The notes under the pieces: generated by a model
Seen by the model: the letters and a program-made list of their open reading frames with translations, nothing else
Told to the model about the DNA's origin: nothing
The model's database searches: none
Assembly (NCBI GenBank): GCA_028023455.1
Contig: JAQFVV010006238.1
Span: 1,557,478-1,621,477, forward strand
Direction: 5' to 3'
DNA length: 64,000 bases
DNA from: Epiperipatus broadwayi
Taxonomy: Eukaryota > Onychophora > Udeonychophora > Euonychophora > Peripatidae
Program-made: the position numbers and the translations under genes
Part shown: one piece after another, positions 12,200-22,157 of the stretch
Layout of the letters: each line of letters opens with the position of its first letter
Position numbering within the stretch: the first letter of the stretch is position 1

Positions 12200-12460
12200 A
12201 AATCCAGCAGTAAAGCTAACTGGATTTGATCTTCCTAGATATTACTGGAATCTCATCAACAGATTCAGTGCAACTCATGATTGCTTGCTGTGTTAATCTG
12301 TTTAGCAGCCACTGATCTATGTAGATGTGGCCAAAACAAACTATGATCTATATAGTTGAAGGCTGTCAAATCTATATCTGCAGTGGCAGAATTGAAAGGC
12401 TTAATACATCAATGGTGATTCTATTTTCTGGATATAATCATCTACAGATTCCTTTTTATT
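12200..12460 (+). repeat. Interspersed repeat, related to 11037-11095 and 39065-39215
   Basis: The first part (AATCCAGCAGTAAAGCTAAC, CTTCCTAGATATTACTGGAA) is a copy of the 11037 fragment. The second part (from about 12316) has GATCTATATAGTTG, CTGTCAAATCTATATCTGCA, GTGGCAGAATT, CTTAATA and CTACAGATTCC in the same order as 39065-39215. No coding capacity was seen. It is an old dispersed repeat of unknown class. Confidence 0.6.
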
Positions 12461-14094
12461 TTATTTTATTAATACTTTAGTTATCTAATATTAAAAAAAA
12501 AAAAAGCTAAATAAATATAGTGAAAGTTTGAGAATGAGGAGTCTAAAAAAAACCCTTCATGTTATTTATAAGATTGAATTGTAATATGTATAAACATTTA
12601 AATCTGCAGAACTCCTCTCATCTAATGAACTGCTTTGTATTATATTTACCTTTTAGCAAAAAAAAAAAAAAAAGATTTATAACCATATAATTACTTAATA
12701 GAGATTATCAACGAAAGAAATATTATAATTTTATACATTTGAGGTCATCTTTTCTGTGAATATTAATGTCATTCATTAACATGTTAATAAAAACAACACT
12801 TATGAGCTATAGTCAAAAGTCTGAAGTTACTTAAAATTATTCATGCCATTAATTTGTTAATATAATAATATTTTATTAAATTGTAATCAAAAGAAGATAT
12901 CTCTGATCTATAAAATCGGATGTCACGAAAATAAGTCATAATAAAATTTTCTCATATGTTGTTATTCATATTATGGAAAGTAAACACAAATAATAGTCTA
13001 ATGATTCGTTTGTCAGGAATTCATGTCACACTCGAGTTCCAGAATTTTCAGATTGCATTTTGATATCAGGTAATATCAGTTCTCCACTCCAGTGCTCTTG
13101 CTACAGCACTAATTTATACGTATTTTATGAATAATAACAGGTGATTTTCTAAAATAGCCATTGTACCGATCTACTCTCTTGTTTCACAAATATTTCATGA
13201 ATAAATTTGAAGCGAAATCTATAGCTAACATATATATTTAAAATATACAAATATTTTTTTATGACAAAAATAAAATAATAATTCCATAGGGGAAGAAAAA
13301 AACAATAATAAATATTTTAAAGTAAATTTTCCAATTTATTGATTTGTAAATTTTTTTATTTTGCCTCTGATTGAAAAAAGAAAGAAGTTAAAAAAAATTG
13401 ACTTCAATAAAAACGTATTAAATGTTGAATAGGAAAGCAAAACATCTAACTGCATTAAAAGAAAAACATTATATAAATTACTGCACATTTGTGATGTCAA
13501 CATTTTCCATTAAGCATGAGTTTGACAATTATCTACCATTATATATAATCATACTTACTTCAAATTACTACCAAAAAACATAATAAAAACTCTTCACAAA
13601 TTTTTAAATTATATGTTTTTGTTATATTAATAACATTTATAAAATTATTAATTCTGATTGCAAATATCACAAGTGTAAGTTACACATCAGACTTTCTAGA
13701 ATCATTTTAACAAACTAGCGTATAATGCCCTTTCTTGTATTAATGCTAATCCACTAGTCAAAAGAAAAAAAAAGACCACTTTTGTCTAACTGCAACATTG
13801 TTGTAAATTTTTCTTATAGTATGTGCATTTGGAATTCACTACTCTGTAAATATTATCTACTGTCAATGCTATATATTTTCTAGCTGTTATTTATTTATAA
13901 AGTTATTAAAATTATTATAATAGAAATGTTTGGATTTTTTTTAGATGATTGAGACTCAACCAGTCACTTGTGTGTGTGTGTTGTAAATCTTTTTCTCTAA
14001 CCAAGAATATGTCCCCATATAAAACATGTTGACCATTTTTTTGTTTATTTGATATTTTAGGATGTTGTCTTTTAGTTTCCTTAGCAAAAAACTA
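12461..14094. other. AT-rich non-coding stretch, nothing recognised
   Basis: Poly(A) runs occur near 12492 and 12658. No ORF above chance, no palindrome and no RNA gene was recognised. Confidence 0.5.
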
Positions 14095-14830
14095 TTCTTT
14101 TTGAAACTCTTCAATATTATTTCTTAGAATATCCTTAAGATGTTTATAATGTAGACAGGGTCTATCTCTCCTATGAAACCTATGCTCAAGTTCACCAAAA
14201 AACATCTTTTTTAAGTTTTCCATTGTTTTATATGTTCAATCCAATGAAGATGTGATCTTACAACAAAAAACTCAATAGTATCACATTTGTCAATTTGAAG
14301 AATATATTGATTGTTTTCACAATCTTGCTATTGCTCTTTTAAAAGTTCAAGAAGCATCCTTTTATGAAACATTTTTAATGTCTTTATATTGAACTGATAG
14401 GGTGACCAAGTTTCACTTCCATACAGTAAATTAAGTAGAACAATAGCTTTCTATACAGCTAATTTAGTTGCAGTAGTTATTTCCCTTGCAGTAGTTATTT
14501 TCCTATGATAAAATACTCTATTATCTTTTAACTTGTTAAAAGCAGTAACATCACATTGGAGTCTGTATTGAATCTTATCATCTAAGTCAAACTTTGTGCT
14601 TAAGAAACTACCAAGATATTTAAACTGATTTATATTTGCAAGTTGATAATTATTCACAATGGAAGTTGTTGAGGATTCCCCCCCCCCCCTATCAGTGGGT
14701 TTTTATAAACAACTTATGTTTTTTGAAATAAACCATGATCTTTATAAGTTGCCTTCAAAACATTAAGAATATTTTATAAATCATCTTCTGAAGTGACAAA
14801 AATAGCATAAACAGCATACTATAAATTTAT
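14095..14830 (-). pseudogene. Non-LTR retrotransposon reverse-transcriptase C-terminal fragment
   Basis: On the minus strand an open frame of 68 codons (14451-14657) reads YQLANINQFKYLGSFLSTKF, then a DDKIQYRL segment and FNKLKDNRVFYHRKI. This is the thumb and connection region that in many animal LINEs reads YLGS-x-LS, D-E-I-R and A-F-LR-x-VF. Upstream on that strand are DDL-NILNVLKATYKDHGL pieces (about 14730-14790). Downstream are LLYGSETWSPYQ (about 14400-14440), then HRFHRRDRPCLHYKHLKDIL (about 14125-14185), matching the GRP-LRYKD tail of such elements. The catalytic YADD region is not preserved, and frameshifts are present. The clade is not resolved from sequence alone; it differs from the RTE copies here. 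Confidence 0.75.
14678..14689. repeat. Poly(C) run of 12
   Basis: An uninterrupted run of 12 C, one of five G/C homopolymers of 11 or more in this strongly AT-rich window. It sits inside the decayed minus-strand LINE fragment. Confidence 0.95.
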
Positions 14831-16479
14831 GATCTAAGAAGATCAAGTTCTTATTTTTGCTTTTAATCAATTTAAATTAAAAATTCCACCATTAAACCCT
14901 CTATTATATCTTGATCCCTATTTGATTAAGTTACCTATAAACAATTCCAAAGATCATTGATATAAAAATTGATATTGATATTGGAGTATATATATATACA
15001 AAGAAATGTTTCCTGCTTTATGATGTGATGTTTATTATGTCAAAGAATGGTGATGGGGTTGAGAAAAAGTTGTGCAGGTGATTAATACAATAGATGCAAG
15101 ATCTCTTTTCAAGTAGGTAAGAATTTGTGAAATTTGCATTTATCTCAGAATTGAGAAATGATTACTGAAATTAGGTTTGGCAAAGTATGAGTTCTTATTT
15201 GAGATCTTGGATAGTAATGACTCAATTTGGAACTGGATTCAGATCAGAAGTGTAACCCTGAAAATGGATATTTGAGCAGCTGAAATCAGGAATCCCCTTC
15301 TGAAGAGAAATAATCTAGAAATACTGATCTTAAACTGATTTGTCTTCCAAAATCTGGGCTAAGCTGTCTTGACTGAAAATTGTTCATTTAAGTCTAGACA
15401 TATCTGTCATATCAGAAAATGTATTTGTAATATCAATAATAATAGTAGAACCAGAATAGCAATGTTAATAAAGGTAAATATTTTATTTTCTAAATGCAAG
15501 TATAAGCAATATGCAATGAAAATTCTTAAAAAAACTGAACTTTACTTAAGAAGTTAACATTTAAAATTAATCTAGAGATTGTATGTAACTTAGGGTTGAA
15601 GAAGGGGGAAGTTTTAACTATTTAGCAATCAAGTTTTCTGGTACAATAATTCATTAAGTAAGATCTCATTTGATATCAACCACATCAATGCCAGCATGAT
15701 GATAGTAAATATTGTTTTGGATATTGGATTTCTATATTCATTTAATTAATTTTTAGCTCACTATAAATTAATATTTTTCTATTTGTCAGATAATTTAGTT
15801 TATCAATACCATTAAAATATCCCTTTTTTATTTTTTTCCAGACTTTAACCTATATGTGACTAATTAATTTTGTTTCAAAATTGTTGAACATTAATAATAC
15901 TGCCTCTATGATCTTAAATGATCTGTTATTGACATTTGGTTGAAAGTTGGATTGATTGTCAAAAATACCTTGTACTTTTGTTCAGGTAAAAAAAAACACT
16001 ATAAAACAACCTGAATGCATCTGTACGCAAAATTGTGAATTATGTTATAGTTTGAAGTAAAAGAAAAAGAAATCATCATTATTTGTGCAATTGTTGTCTC
16101 ATATTAGTAGATAAATCATAGATTAGTAGATATCAAGGTAAAAATAGTAGTGGTATTAAAATTAGCATCTGTTTATAAAATTTGATATTCATTGCATTAG
16201 AAATAACTACTAGTAGCATTAAATTTCAATAGCTAGTAAACTTGCCAAGTTTGCTTTCAAAGTGGTCATGTTACTTGGACTAAGAATAAATTTGTTCTTA
16301 GGTGTTACCAAAAAAGAATACGTTACCAATAAAGAATACTAATTGGTTTTTGACAATGATTATTAGAAGTCAAATGAAAGAATTTATTGCTTAGCTGAAT
16401 AATAAAATGAATGTGGATATTCAGAACTTATATAGGATTTAAATAGAAAATCTACTCTTCCTACTCCAACTCTGCCAAC
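14831..16479. other. AT-rich non-coding stretch, nothing recognised
   Basis: No ORF with recognisable similarity; the 62-codon frame at 15369-15557 is of low information. No repeats were noted beyond short A and T tracts. Confidence 0.5.
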
Positions 16480-16635
16480 TTGTGTTTGTTGCATAGTCAA
16501 CAGATGTCCAATTGTAATGCTTACTTAATCCCTATATAATGCTATCCTATTCATTTCTGAGTAGTAGATAGGGATTGAACATTGCATTCTGTCATCTATT
16601 GATTACTTACAATCACATAAGATGGTTGAATGTTA
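16480..16635. mobile_element. Decayed hairpin element, copy 4
   Basis: GTCAACAGATGTCCAATTG, TAATCCCTATATAATGC, then GAGTAGTAGATAGGGATT and CTGTCATCTATTGATTACT line up, in order, with the arms of the hairpins at 3818 and 34802. The two arms have diverged from each other much more than in those copies, so this is an older insertion. Confidence 0.65.
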
Positions 16636-16689
16636 GTAGAAAAATAGGATTTGCTACTTAAAAGCAATATGTATGCAGACATCATGGGT

Positions 16690-16800
16690 TTACCCTGAAT
16701 GGTTTAGTGCATGGGTTAGAGTGTCAGACATTGGAGTATAAGGTCCACTTGGATTGATCCAGTTGTGCCTCTTCAGGCTCTCAAACCTCATGAATTCTCA
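16690..16800 (+). mobile_element. Decayed tRNA-derived SINE
   Basis: An A-box-like TGGTTTAGTGCATGG is followed by GTTAGAGTGTCAGACATTGG and, about 35 bases later, a B-box-like TTGGATTGATCC. The spacing and order are those of a tRNA-promoter head. It continues as GTGCCTCTTCAGGCTCTC. There is no clear A-tail or target-site duplication, so the ends are approximate. Confidence 0.5.
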
Positions 16801-17461
16801 AGTACTAAAGCCATTGTTTTGTTGATAATATAGAAATTTGAAGTCAAATGTTCTATAACAATGAGTTTCCTAAAGACAACAATGGATGAATAATTATTTG
16901 CATATCATGGTAATTTTATATAGTGTTTTGATACATTAATAATAACATAAAAAAACATAAGAAGCAATACTAAGTCAATGAATGATTCTACCCTGTACAG
17001 TTTAGCAGGATAATTAAAAATAAAAATTAGTCTTGCTTTAACTGAATGGAATTGTTAAATGGTCAATCTATATATATATCACAAGGGGTGGGTGGGTCAC
17101 TTTTTATGCCCTCAAGCAATTTTTTAATATGGTTATTAATATTTGATGAATGACATTTAGGTTATAGTTATGATATTTTAATGTGTCACTTTTTTATTCT
17201 TGTAGATTTTGATACATATCTATGTTTTTTGTTTTTAAATTTATAGAATGCACAGTATAACTTACAAAAAATTTGCTTTATTAAATAGGTTTAAAAACAA
17301 AGAAACATGTAAGAAAAATTTTAGCAATGTTTAACTTGAATGGATAAACTTAAATGCCTTAGTCATTTTTAAATACAGAAATAGTCTTTTCTTGTTAAAA
17401 CACTACTTAGACCAGGGTTAGCCAATTTATTACAGCAATGTCCCATTTTTTCATTATACAG

Positions 17462-17580
17462 GACAATTTACATAACTTTTGAACTATTGTTTTATATTTG
17501 TATAAATTACAGTCATTAGATATGACAATTTACATAACTTTTGAAGTATTGTTTTATATTTGTATAAATTACAGTATATT
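17462..17580. repeat. Tandem duplication, 62-bp unit, two copies
   Basis: GACAATTTACATAACTTTTG begins at 17462 and again at 17524. The two units are almost identical through TTTGTATAAATTACAGT, with one substitution in AACTATTG versus AAGTATTG. It is a local slippage or unequal-exchange product. Confidence 0.93.
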
Positions 17581-17585
17581 ATAGA

Positions 17586-19204
17586 TAAATAATATTTAGT
17601 ATTTTTGTCATATTATAATGTACTATATAAAAAATTTAAAGTTTAATTAAATATTGCCTGCTTAAATGGCAGTTTAACACATTATGTTCCAAACTTTCTT
17701 ATAGAAAGATTTTAATATCTTACCTAATTGCATCTCCTCACTGTATTCTATCTTTAACAACGATCTTTCAAGGAAAACACCTTCTAAAAATATTTAGAAA
17801 TTATTTTAATAACAATTACTGTTATAAACCATACTTAAGTTCAAAATAGGATTATACTTGACTTATTTCAAATATTACAAAATCAAATATGTGTTCTTGT
17901 CATTGTTATATCATCTTATGCAGGGAGAAGAAATATTCTGAATGGTTTATTTTAGAATCTCAAGGAATATATTTAAATGAAATTTTTTAGTGTCTTTATG
18001 TTATATTGAGAAAAAAGTCATAACTCTCATACAACAATATAAGGAAATTATATACCTCTATATACCATTCGTTTTTTGTAATAACTATTTCACTATGAAA
18101 AAAAATATTTTTTTTAATTTGCTAAATGCATCAACAGTGTGATATAATTTAAATAAGGTACGAACAACATATGGTGCACATGTCTCAAGGGATTAAATTT
18201 GGTATGCGAAGACATGATTATGATCTTAAGTAAGTCTAAATCAGAGTAAAGTAGTATTATAATTTTAAGGTAATTTTTTATTAGTGTACATAACAAAAAT
18301 AATTGTATTATTCAAATGCAGTGTGTCAACTTAAAAAAAAAAACAACAATTTGCTCATCATTCATTATATAAACACATTTGATATTTGTTCTATCTCTGA
18401 TATAACCAATCCAGAACAAGATTAATAGTTTTCTAATTTTGATTCATAATTATTCATCCCTTGTATTCTTGTAATTTTATTGTTTATGAAAAATATTTTC
18501 ATCATGAAATTGATTTTTAAAAAAACTAAATGTCATGCGTGACTGATTCCATTTTTAAAAATGTTCTACTGTTTTAATTTAAAAACTGAAAACCAAACAT
18601 AGTAATAGAAACACAAGATAGAGTATACTTATTAAAGTATAGCATCACAAGATTTCAAACAGATGAATGGACAAGCTTGTAATATATAAAGTTGGATTTG
18701 TAGGTTCGTGGATTGGGGTATTTCTCCTTTATTTTTACATTTATTTAGCCTTTGGCTGCTAATGATGTATTTGCCAAAGCAATAATAATGAAATTTAAAA
18801 CAGCCTTAGATAGTATTTTTTAAATAGCTTGCGTTATTGATATATTAATGCATAAAATTGTTTTATTGTTTTACTTATTTTGACATTGGTGAGTTGTACG
18901 GTCTTTTTATATTATCTTTAATTGTATTTTCTAATTTCAGCGTTTGTTTTGAAGTTGGTCTTTTTACTATTAAGTTTAATATCATCTGTATTTTTTTTAA
19001 AGTTCTCTATCTAGTTGTTTTTTCGTCTTTTTCAAAACATTTTTACAAACGTTTACCTTTAAATAAACCAACTTTTTAATTCTTGAATTTATATTTGATG
19101 AATCTTTTATTGTTTATTTTTAAACTTTTGATTTAATTTCCAGACTTAGTATTTGTTTTAATTTACTTATTTATATCTAAAACAAAAATATCTTATTAAG
19201 ATTG
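17586..19204. other. AT-rich non-coding stretch, nothing recognised
   Basis: Short open frames (60-73 codons) of Phe, Ile and Leu composition are typical chance translations of T-rich DNA. I see no structure of note. Confidence 0.5.
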
Positions 19205-19244
19205 AAATGAACAGACCAAGAGTAGCCTATGGTCTGGCTAGAAA

Positions 19245-19730
19245 TTGTTATATCACTTCAAAGAGATTGACTTGCAGAGACTTTTGGCTAAATTTGGAGT
19301 CATTACAAGCTTTAAATATCTCACTGAAAAAAGGATGGACTTCAAGCTTCCTTCCAATAATACCGCATTTACTCTTAAATTAAATAATATTCCTTTCACC
19401 CTTGAAGAAAAAAAATGTCCTATATTCATTTCTAACCATGGAGTCCAGCCACAATGTTTCTATTGTGGCGAACACACTCACTGGGTAAAAGTATGTCCAA
19501 AGAGAATCTGTGAGGCTTGTAACATGAAAAAAGCAAAAAATTACAAATGTAATACATCTGTCCAAAACCCTATGGAGGAATCATTGCTATCTTATGACTC
19601 TAAAGCAACAGAAATAGCTGCCCAAGTGACCCAACACAATGCTACAAGATGTACAGAAAATAATAGATCAATCATGCAAAATTATATCAGAAATGGCAGT
19701 AACATCTCAGCAAACACAATCACCACATAA
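19245..19730 (+). pseudogene. LINE ORF1 (zinc-knuckle nucleic-acid-binding protein) fragment
   Basis: The open frame has 161 codons. Residues 1-60 (LQRLLAKFGVITSFKYLTEK, then a LKLNNIPFTLEE segment) resemble the folded RNA-binding part of Tx1-type ORF1. A classical CX2CX4HX4C zinc knuckle lies at residues 71-84 (CFYCGEHTHWVKVC). A second knuckle, C89-x2-C92-x9-C102, has alanine where the histidine should be, so it is probably not functional. Related ORF1 proteins bind element RNA in the ribonucleoprotein. The frame then drifts; the true C-terminal part continues in a different frame from about 19639. The N-terminus and start codon are uncertain, because the open frame's first Met may be internal to a longer ancestral protein. 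Confidence 0.75.
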
Positions 19731-20208
19731 ATTCCATCTTCCTCATGAATGCAGCAGAAATAGTAATGATATGGATGTTTGTCAATCTCAAAACACAATG
19801 AAAATTGGGGAAATATCAGACATATCTCATGAAACTCAACCTTCAAATAAAGATCAAACAGTGCATAAGAACAAAAGAAAGACCATTGGATCTTCTGGAT
19901 CCCAACCTGAAGACTCGATAAATTCAAATGCTGATTCCAAAATTGAACATAATCTTGCTCAGAAAGACACTGGAAAAACTACTAAACCAAAAACGAAAAA
20001 GGAAATTAAAAGGTCAAAGATAGCTGAAACACAATCTAATCATGATATCATGTCTTTGGATGCCAAAACATCCACATTCTCAAAAGCTGTAAGTGATATA
20101 CAACTAAATAAGTCCATATCAGATAAACAACCTAATGCAGCCAGCAATAATAAGCAAAATATTGACACATCAGAATGCTACATAGACTTGATCGACTATT
20201 TTGATTAA
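19639..20208 (+). pseudogene. LINE ORF1 C-terminal tail in shifted frame
   Basis: Open for 189 codons, in the same frame as the downstream endonuclease but shifted from the zinc-knuckle frame. The sequence is polar and repetitive in Ser, Asn, Lys and Gln, with a basic stretch (about residues 112-130, TGKTTKPKTKKEIKRSKIA). It ends with an acidic, hydrophobic terminus (IDLIDYFD). Such disordered basic tails are common in Tx1-type ORF1. It overlaps the preceding frame by about 90 bases, which fits a single indel in one ancestral ORF. It could also be a natural overlap, but nothing supports that. Confidence 0.6.
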
Positions 20209-20295
20209 ACATCTGATAAACTCCACACATTTCAAACAACTATGCTTAAATAGGAGGAGTAAATGTAACGGGTCTTAACTCCCTTAACCGAGTGG

Positions 20296-20784
20296 TTGCA
20301 GTCAAGTGATGGCTTGAGAATTAAAAAATTACATATAGCCTGCCTTTCAGAGACGAAGTTGCATATACAATCAAACTACAGAATAAGTGAACTATTGCAG
20401 CACTTTGAGATTTTCCACTATGCTACATCTACATCTGCCTCATCTGGAGTTGCCTTCCTCATCAATAGAAATCTGAATTACAACCATTTTAGAACTATAC
20501 ATCTCAGTAAAGAATTACTCATTGCCAACATCACCATCAGTAACTTCTCTATTAATCTGGTTTACCTATATTTCCAAAGTGACTCTAACACAGCAGTCTC
20601 AATCATTTATAAAATTGACTCTCTTCTGTCTTCTGATTCAGAGCCAATCATTTATTTTGGTGATTTTAACATGAGCTATGAGCAATTCAACAATAAATAT
20701 CTGTCTCTCATCAATAGAGTATTGCTTTGTGGAGAAGGTTTCTTTCCTCCAGATGCCTTTTCACCCTACAGAAAAGAGTACTAA
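20296..20784 (+). pseudogene. LINE AP-endonuclease domain
   Basis: The 162-codon open stretch contains HIACLSETKLH (residues 13-23, catalytic glutamate block, ETK where many have ETH), SSGVAFLINRNL (residues 48-59) and EPIIYFGDFNMSYEQF (residues 116-131, intact GDFN). The domain's first strand lies upstream in the same frame at about 20257-20290 (GVNVTGLNSLNRVV), separated by a stop at 20293. The C-terminal SDH block is out of frame near 20850 (FHITLALLITLQLDPNSPI). In living relatives the enzyme nicks target DNA. It retains key residues but the ORF is broken on both sides. Confidence 0.8.
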
Positions 20785-21320
20785 TAGACCTAATGTCCTA
20801 TACTTCAGATCTACGTTATAATCTAAATCCAAATTAAAAATAGTTTCTTTTTCACATCACTTAGCTCTGTTAATCACTTTACAACTGGACCCCAATTCAC
20901 CTATACAATCAAACCTTAATCGTACAATCTGGTTACTAAACAAATCTACCACTCCTGAGTCAGTGTTTTTGGAAGTGTATATATTGTTCAATATTCTTTC
21001 CCTCCCTCCTCTACGGGCATGACCATCTTTGTAGTGGTTTTCAGCTCTCTTATTGACTCGCACACCAGAAAATCTAAAGGCCCAAATAAGCTTCTAACAC
21101 CAGCCTCAGTCTACTTTCACCAACAGATACAAGCATTCAAGAAATTATGAACTTGAAGATGCAATACTATGAAAAACAAAAAATACTTGCCCAGTACATC
21201 ATGAAAAGGTCAAAAATTTTCTTAGCCATGCAACACAACTGAACCCACATCTACATAAGGTGGGCTCTTGGCTCTGCAAAGCAGCCTACTCCATCTATGA
21301 TAGTAGTGGATGGATAGTGG

Positions 21321-21650
21321 ATGGGGATAATGTACAGTGGTCCTGAGATGCTTAATAAATTCCATGAGTACTTCAGAGCCAAGATAGCAGATCAAAATAT
21401 AACAGCACACAAAAACTGGAGGTCCTTGACTGATTTTCTAGAGCATGGCAATACTGAATTGCAAATATTGAAAAAACTACAATCCTACCCTGATAGTACT
21501 CATTTAGGGCTTCATGGCATTCCTGTGTTTGTTCTCATCCACCTTGCTAAATTCATAGTGCCAATCATAAGTCAGCTGTTAGATGTTTTATCAGGTGAGT
21601 TCCAGCCCATCCCGGATTTATATCCAGTAGCACTGTTGCCATTCTTGTAA
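21321..21650 (+). pseudogene. LINE reverse-transcriptase N-terminal fragment
   Basis: The 109-codon frame carries LNKFHEYFRAKIAD (residues 11-24, linker helix), then FLEHGNTELQILKKLQSYPD, LGLHGIPVFVLIHLAKFIVP and IISQLLDVLSGEFQPIPDLY. This follows the L1-clade order E-x-L-x-x-L, K-x-PG-DG-P, then L-x-x-G-x-P before the first palm motif. The KSPG-DG block is degraded to THLGLHGIP. It stops at 21650 with no later RT motif nearby. Confidence 0.65.
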
Positions 21651-21655
21651 CCTCC

Positions 21656-22143
21656 TTTGTAATTGACTAAATAAATAAATAATTATTTTTATGGGTGGCA
21701 TGATGAATATTTTTGTTTTGTGTTTTAGCCCTTACATAGTGTAGTCCAGTTATAAGGCTGATTTGAGCATTCAAACTTCATAGATCACAGCTTATTTCTT
21801 TTATTTCTGATAGACTAATGTGATCATTTAATTATTGTTTTTTTATATTGTATCTTAATTAATCTGTTTTTGGATCAAAGATTTTAATATAGCTATACAC
21901 AACTTTTCTTAATATATAATTTCTTTAATAACAACAGAAATGTTTTTCTTAGGAATCAATTCTCATATTCAAACATTCTATCAGTTTCTTTTCGTTAAAA
22001 ATAATAATAATAAGTAATAATAATTAATTAACTTTGATACTGTTTGTTAATATATTTCTTGTAAATTGAATAATGTTTCACGTTGTAATGAACATTAATA
22101 ATGTCATGCTGTTTCTATCAGTTGGGATTCTTAGGGTTTGTTT
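21656..22143. other. AT-rich non-coding stretch, nothing recognised
   Basis: Begins with TAAATAAATAAATAATTA right at the break of the LINE, which could be its junction. Nothing else was recognised. Confidence 0.45.
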
Positions 22144-22157
22144 GTTGCCATGGAGAC
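22144..22157. promoter_or_regulatory. Candidate RFX X-box
   Basis: GTTGCCATGGAGAC fits the RFX-family consensus RYYNYY-N2-RRNRAC at every position, with the imperfect palindrome typical of an X-box. RFX factors drive cilia and neuronal genes in animals. No promoter or exon is visible nearby, so this is a sequence match only; a site of this degeneracy may occur by chance. Confidence 0.3.

Larger units (their letters stand above)
19205..21655 (+). mobile_element. L1/Tx1-type LINE, 5' part retained, 3' part missing
   Basis: In order: an ORF1 with RNA-binding-like N-part and zinc knuckle, a Ser/Lys-rich tail, an AP endonuclease, and the start of the reverse transcriptase. The joint reading VTGLNSLNRVVAVK just before the endonuclease, and the segment ELQILKKLQSYPDSTHLGL with VIPIISQLLDVLSGEF-like spacing, match the pattern of L1-clade ORF2. 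The match breaks off at about 21650, before the catalytic palm motifs. Loss of the 3' part with the 5' part kept is the reverse of usual LINE 5' truncation. Frameshifts at about 19640, 20260 and 20780-21320 make it defective. Confidence 0.8.

Noticed and set aside
19380-19565. 61-codon minus-strand open frame
   Set aside because: Antisense shadow of the zinc-knuckle ORF1.
19682-19927. 81-codon minus-strand open frame
   Set aside because: Antisense shadow of the ORF1 tail.
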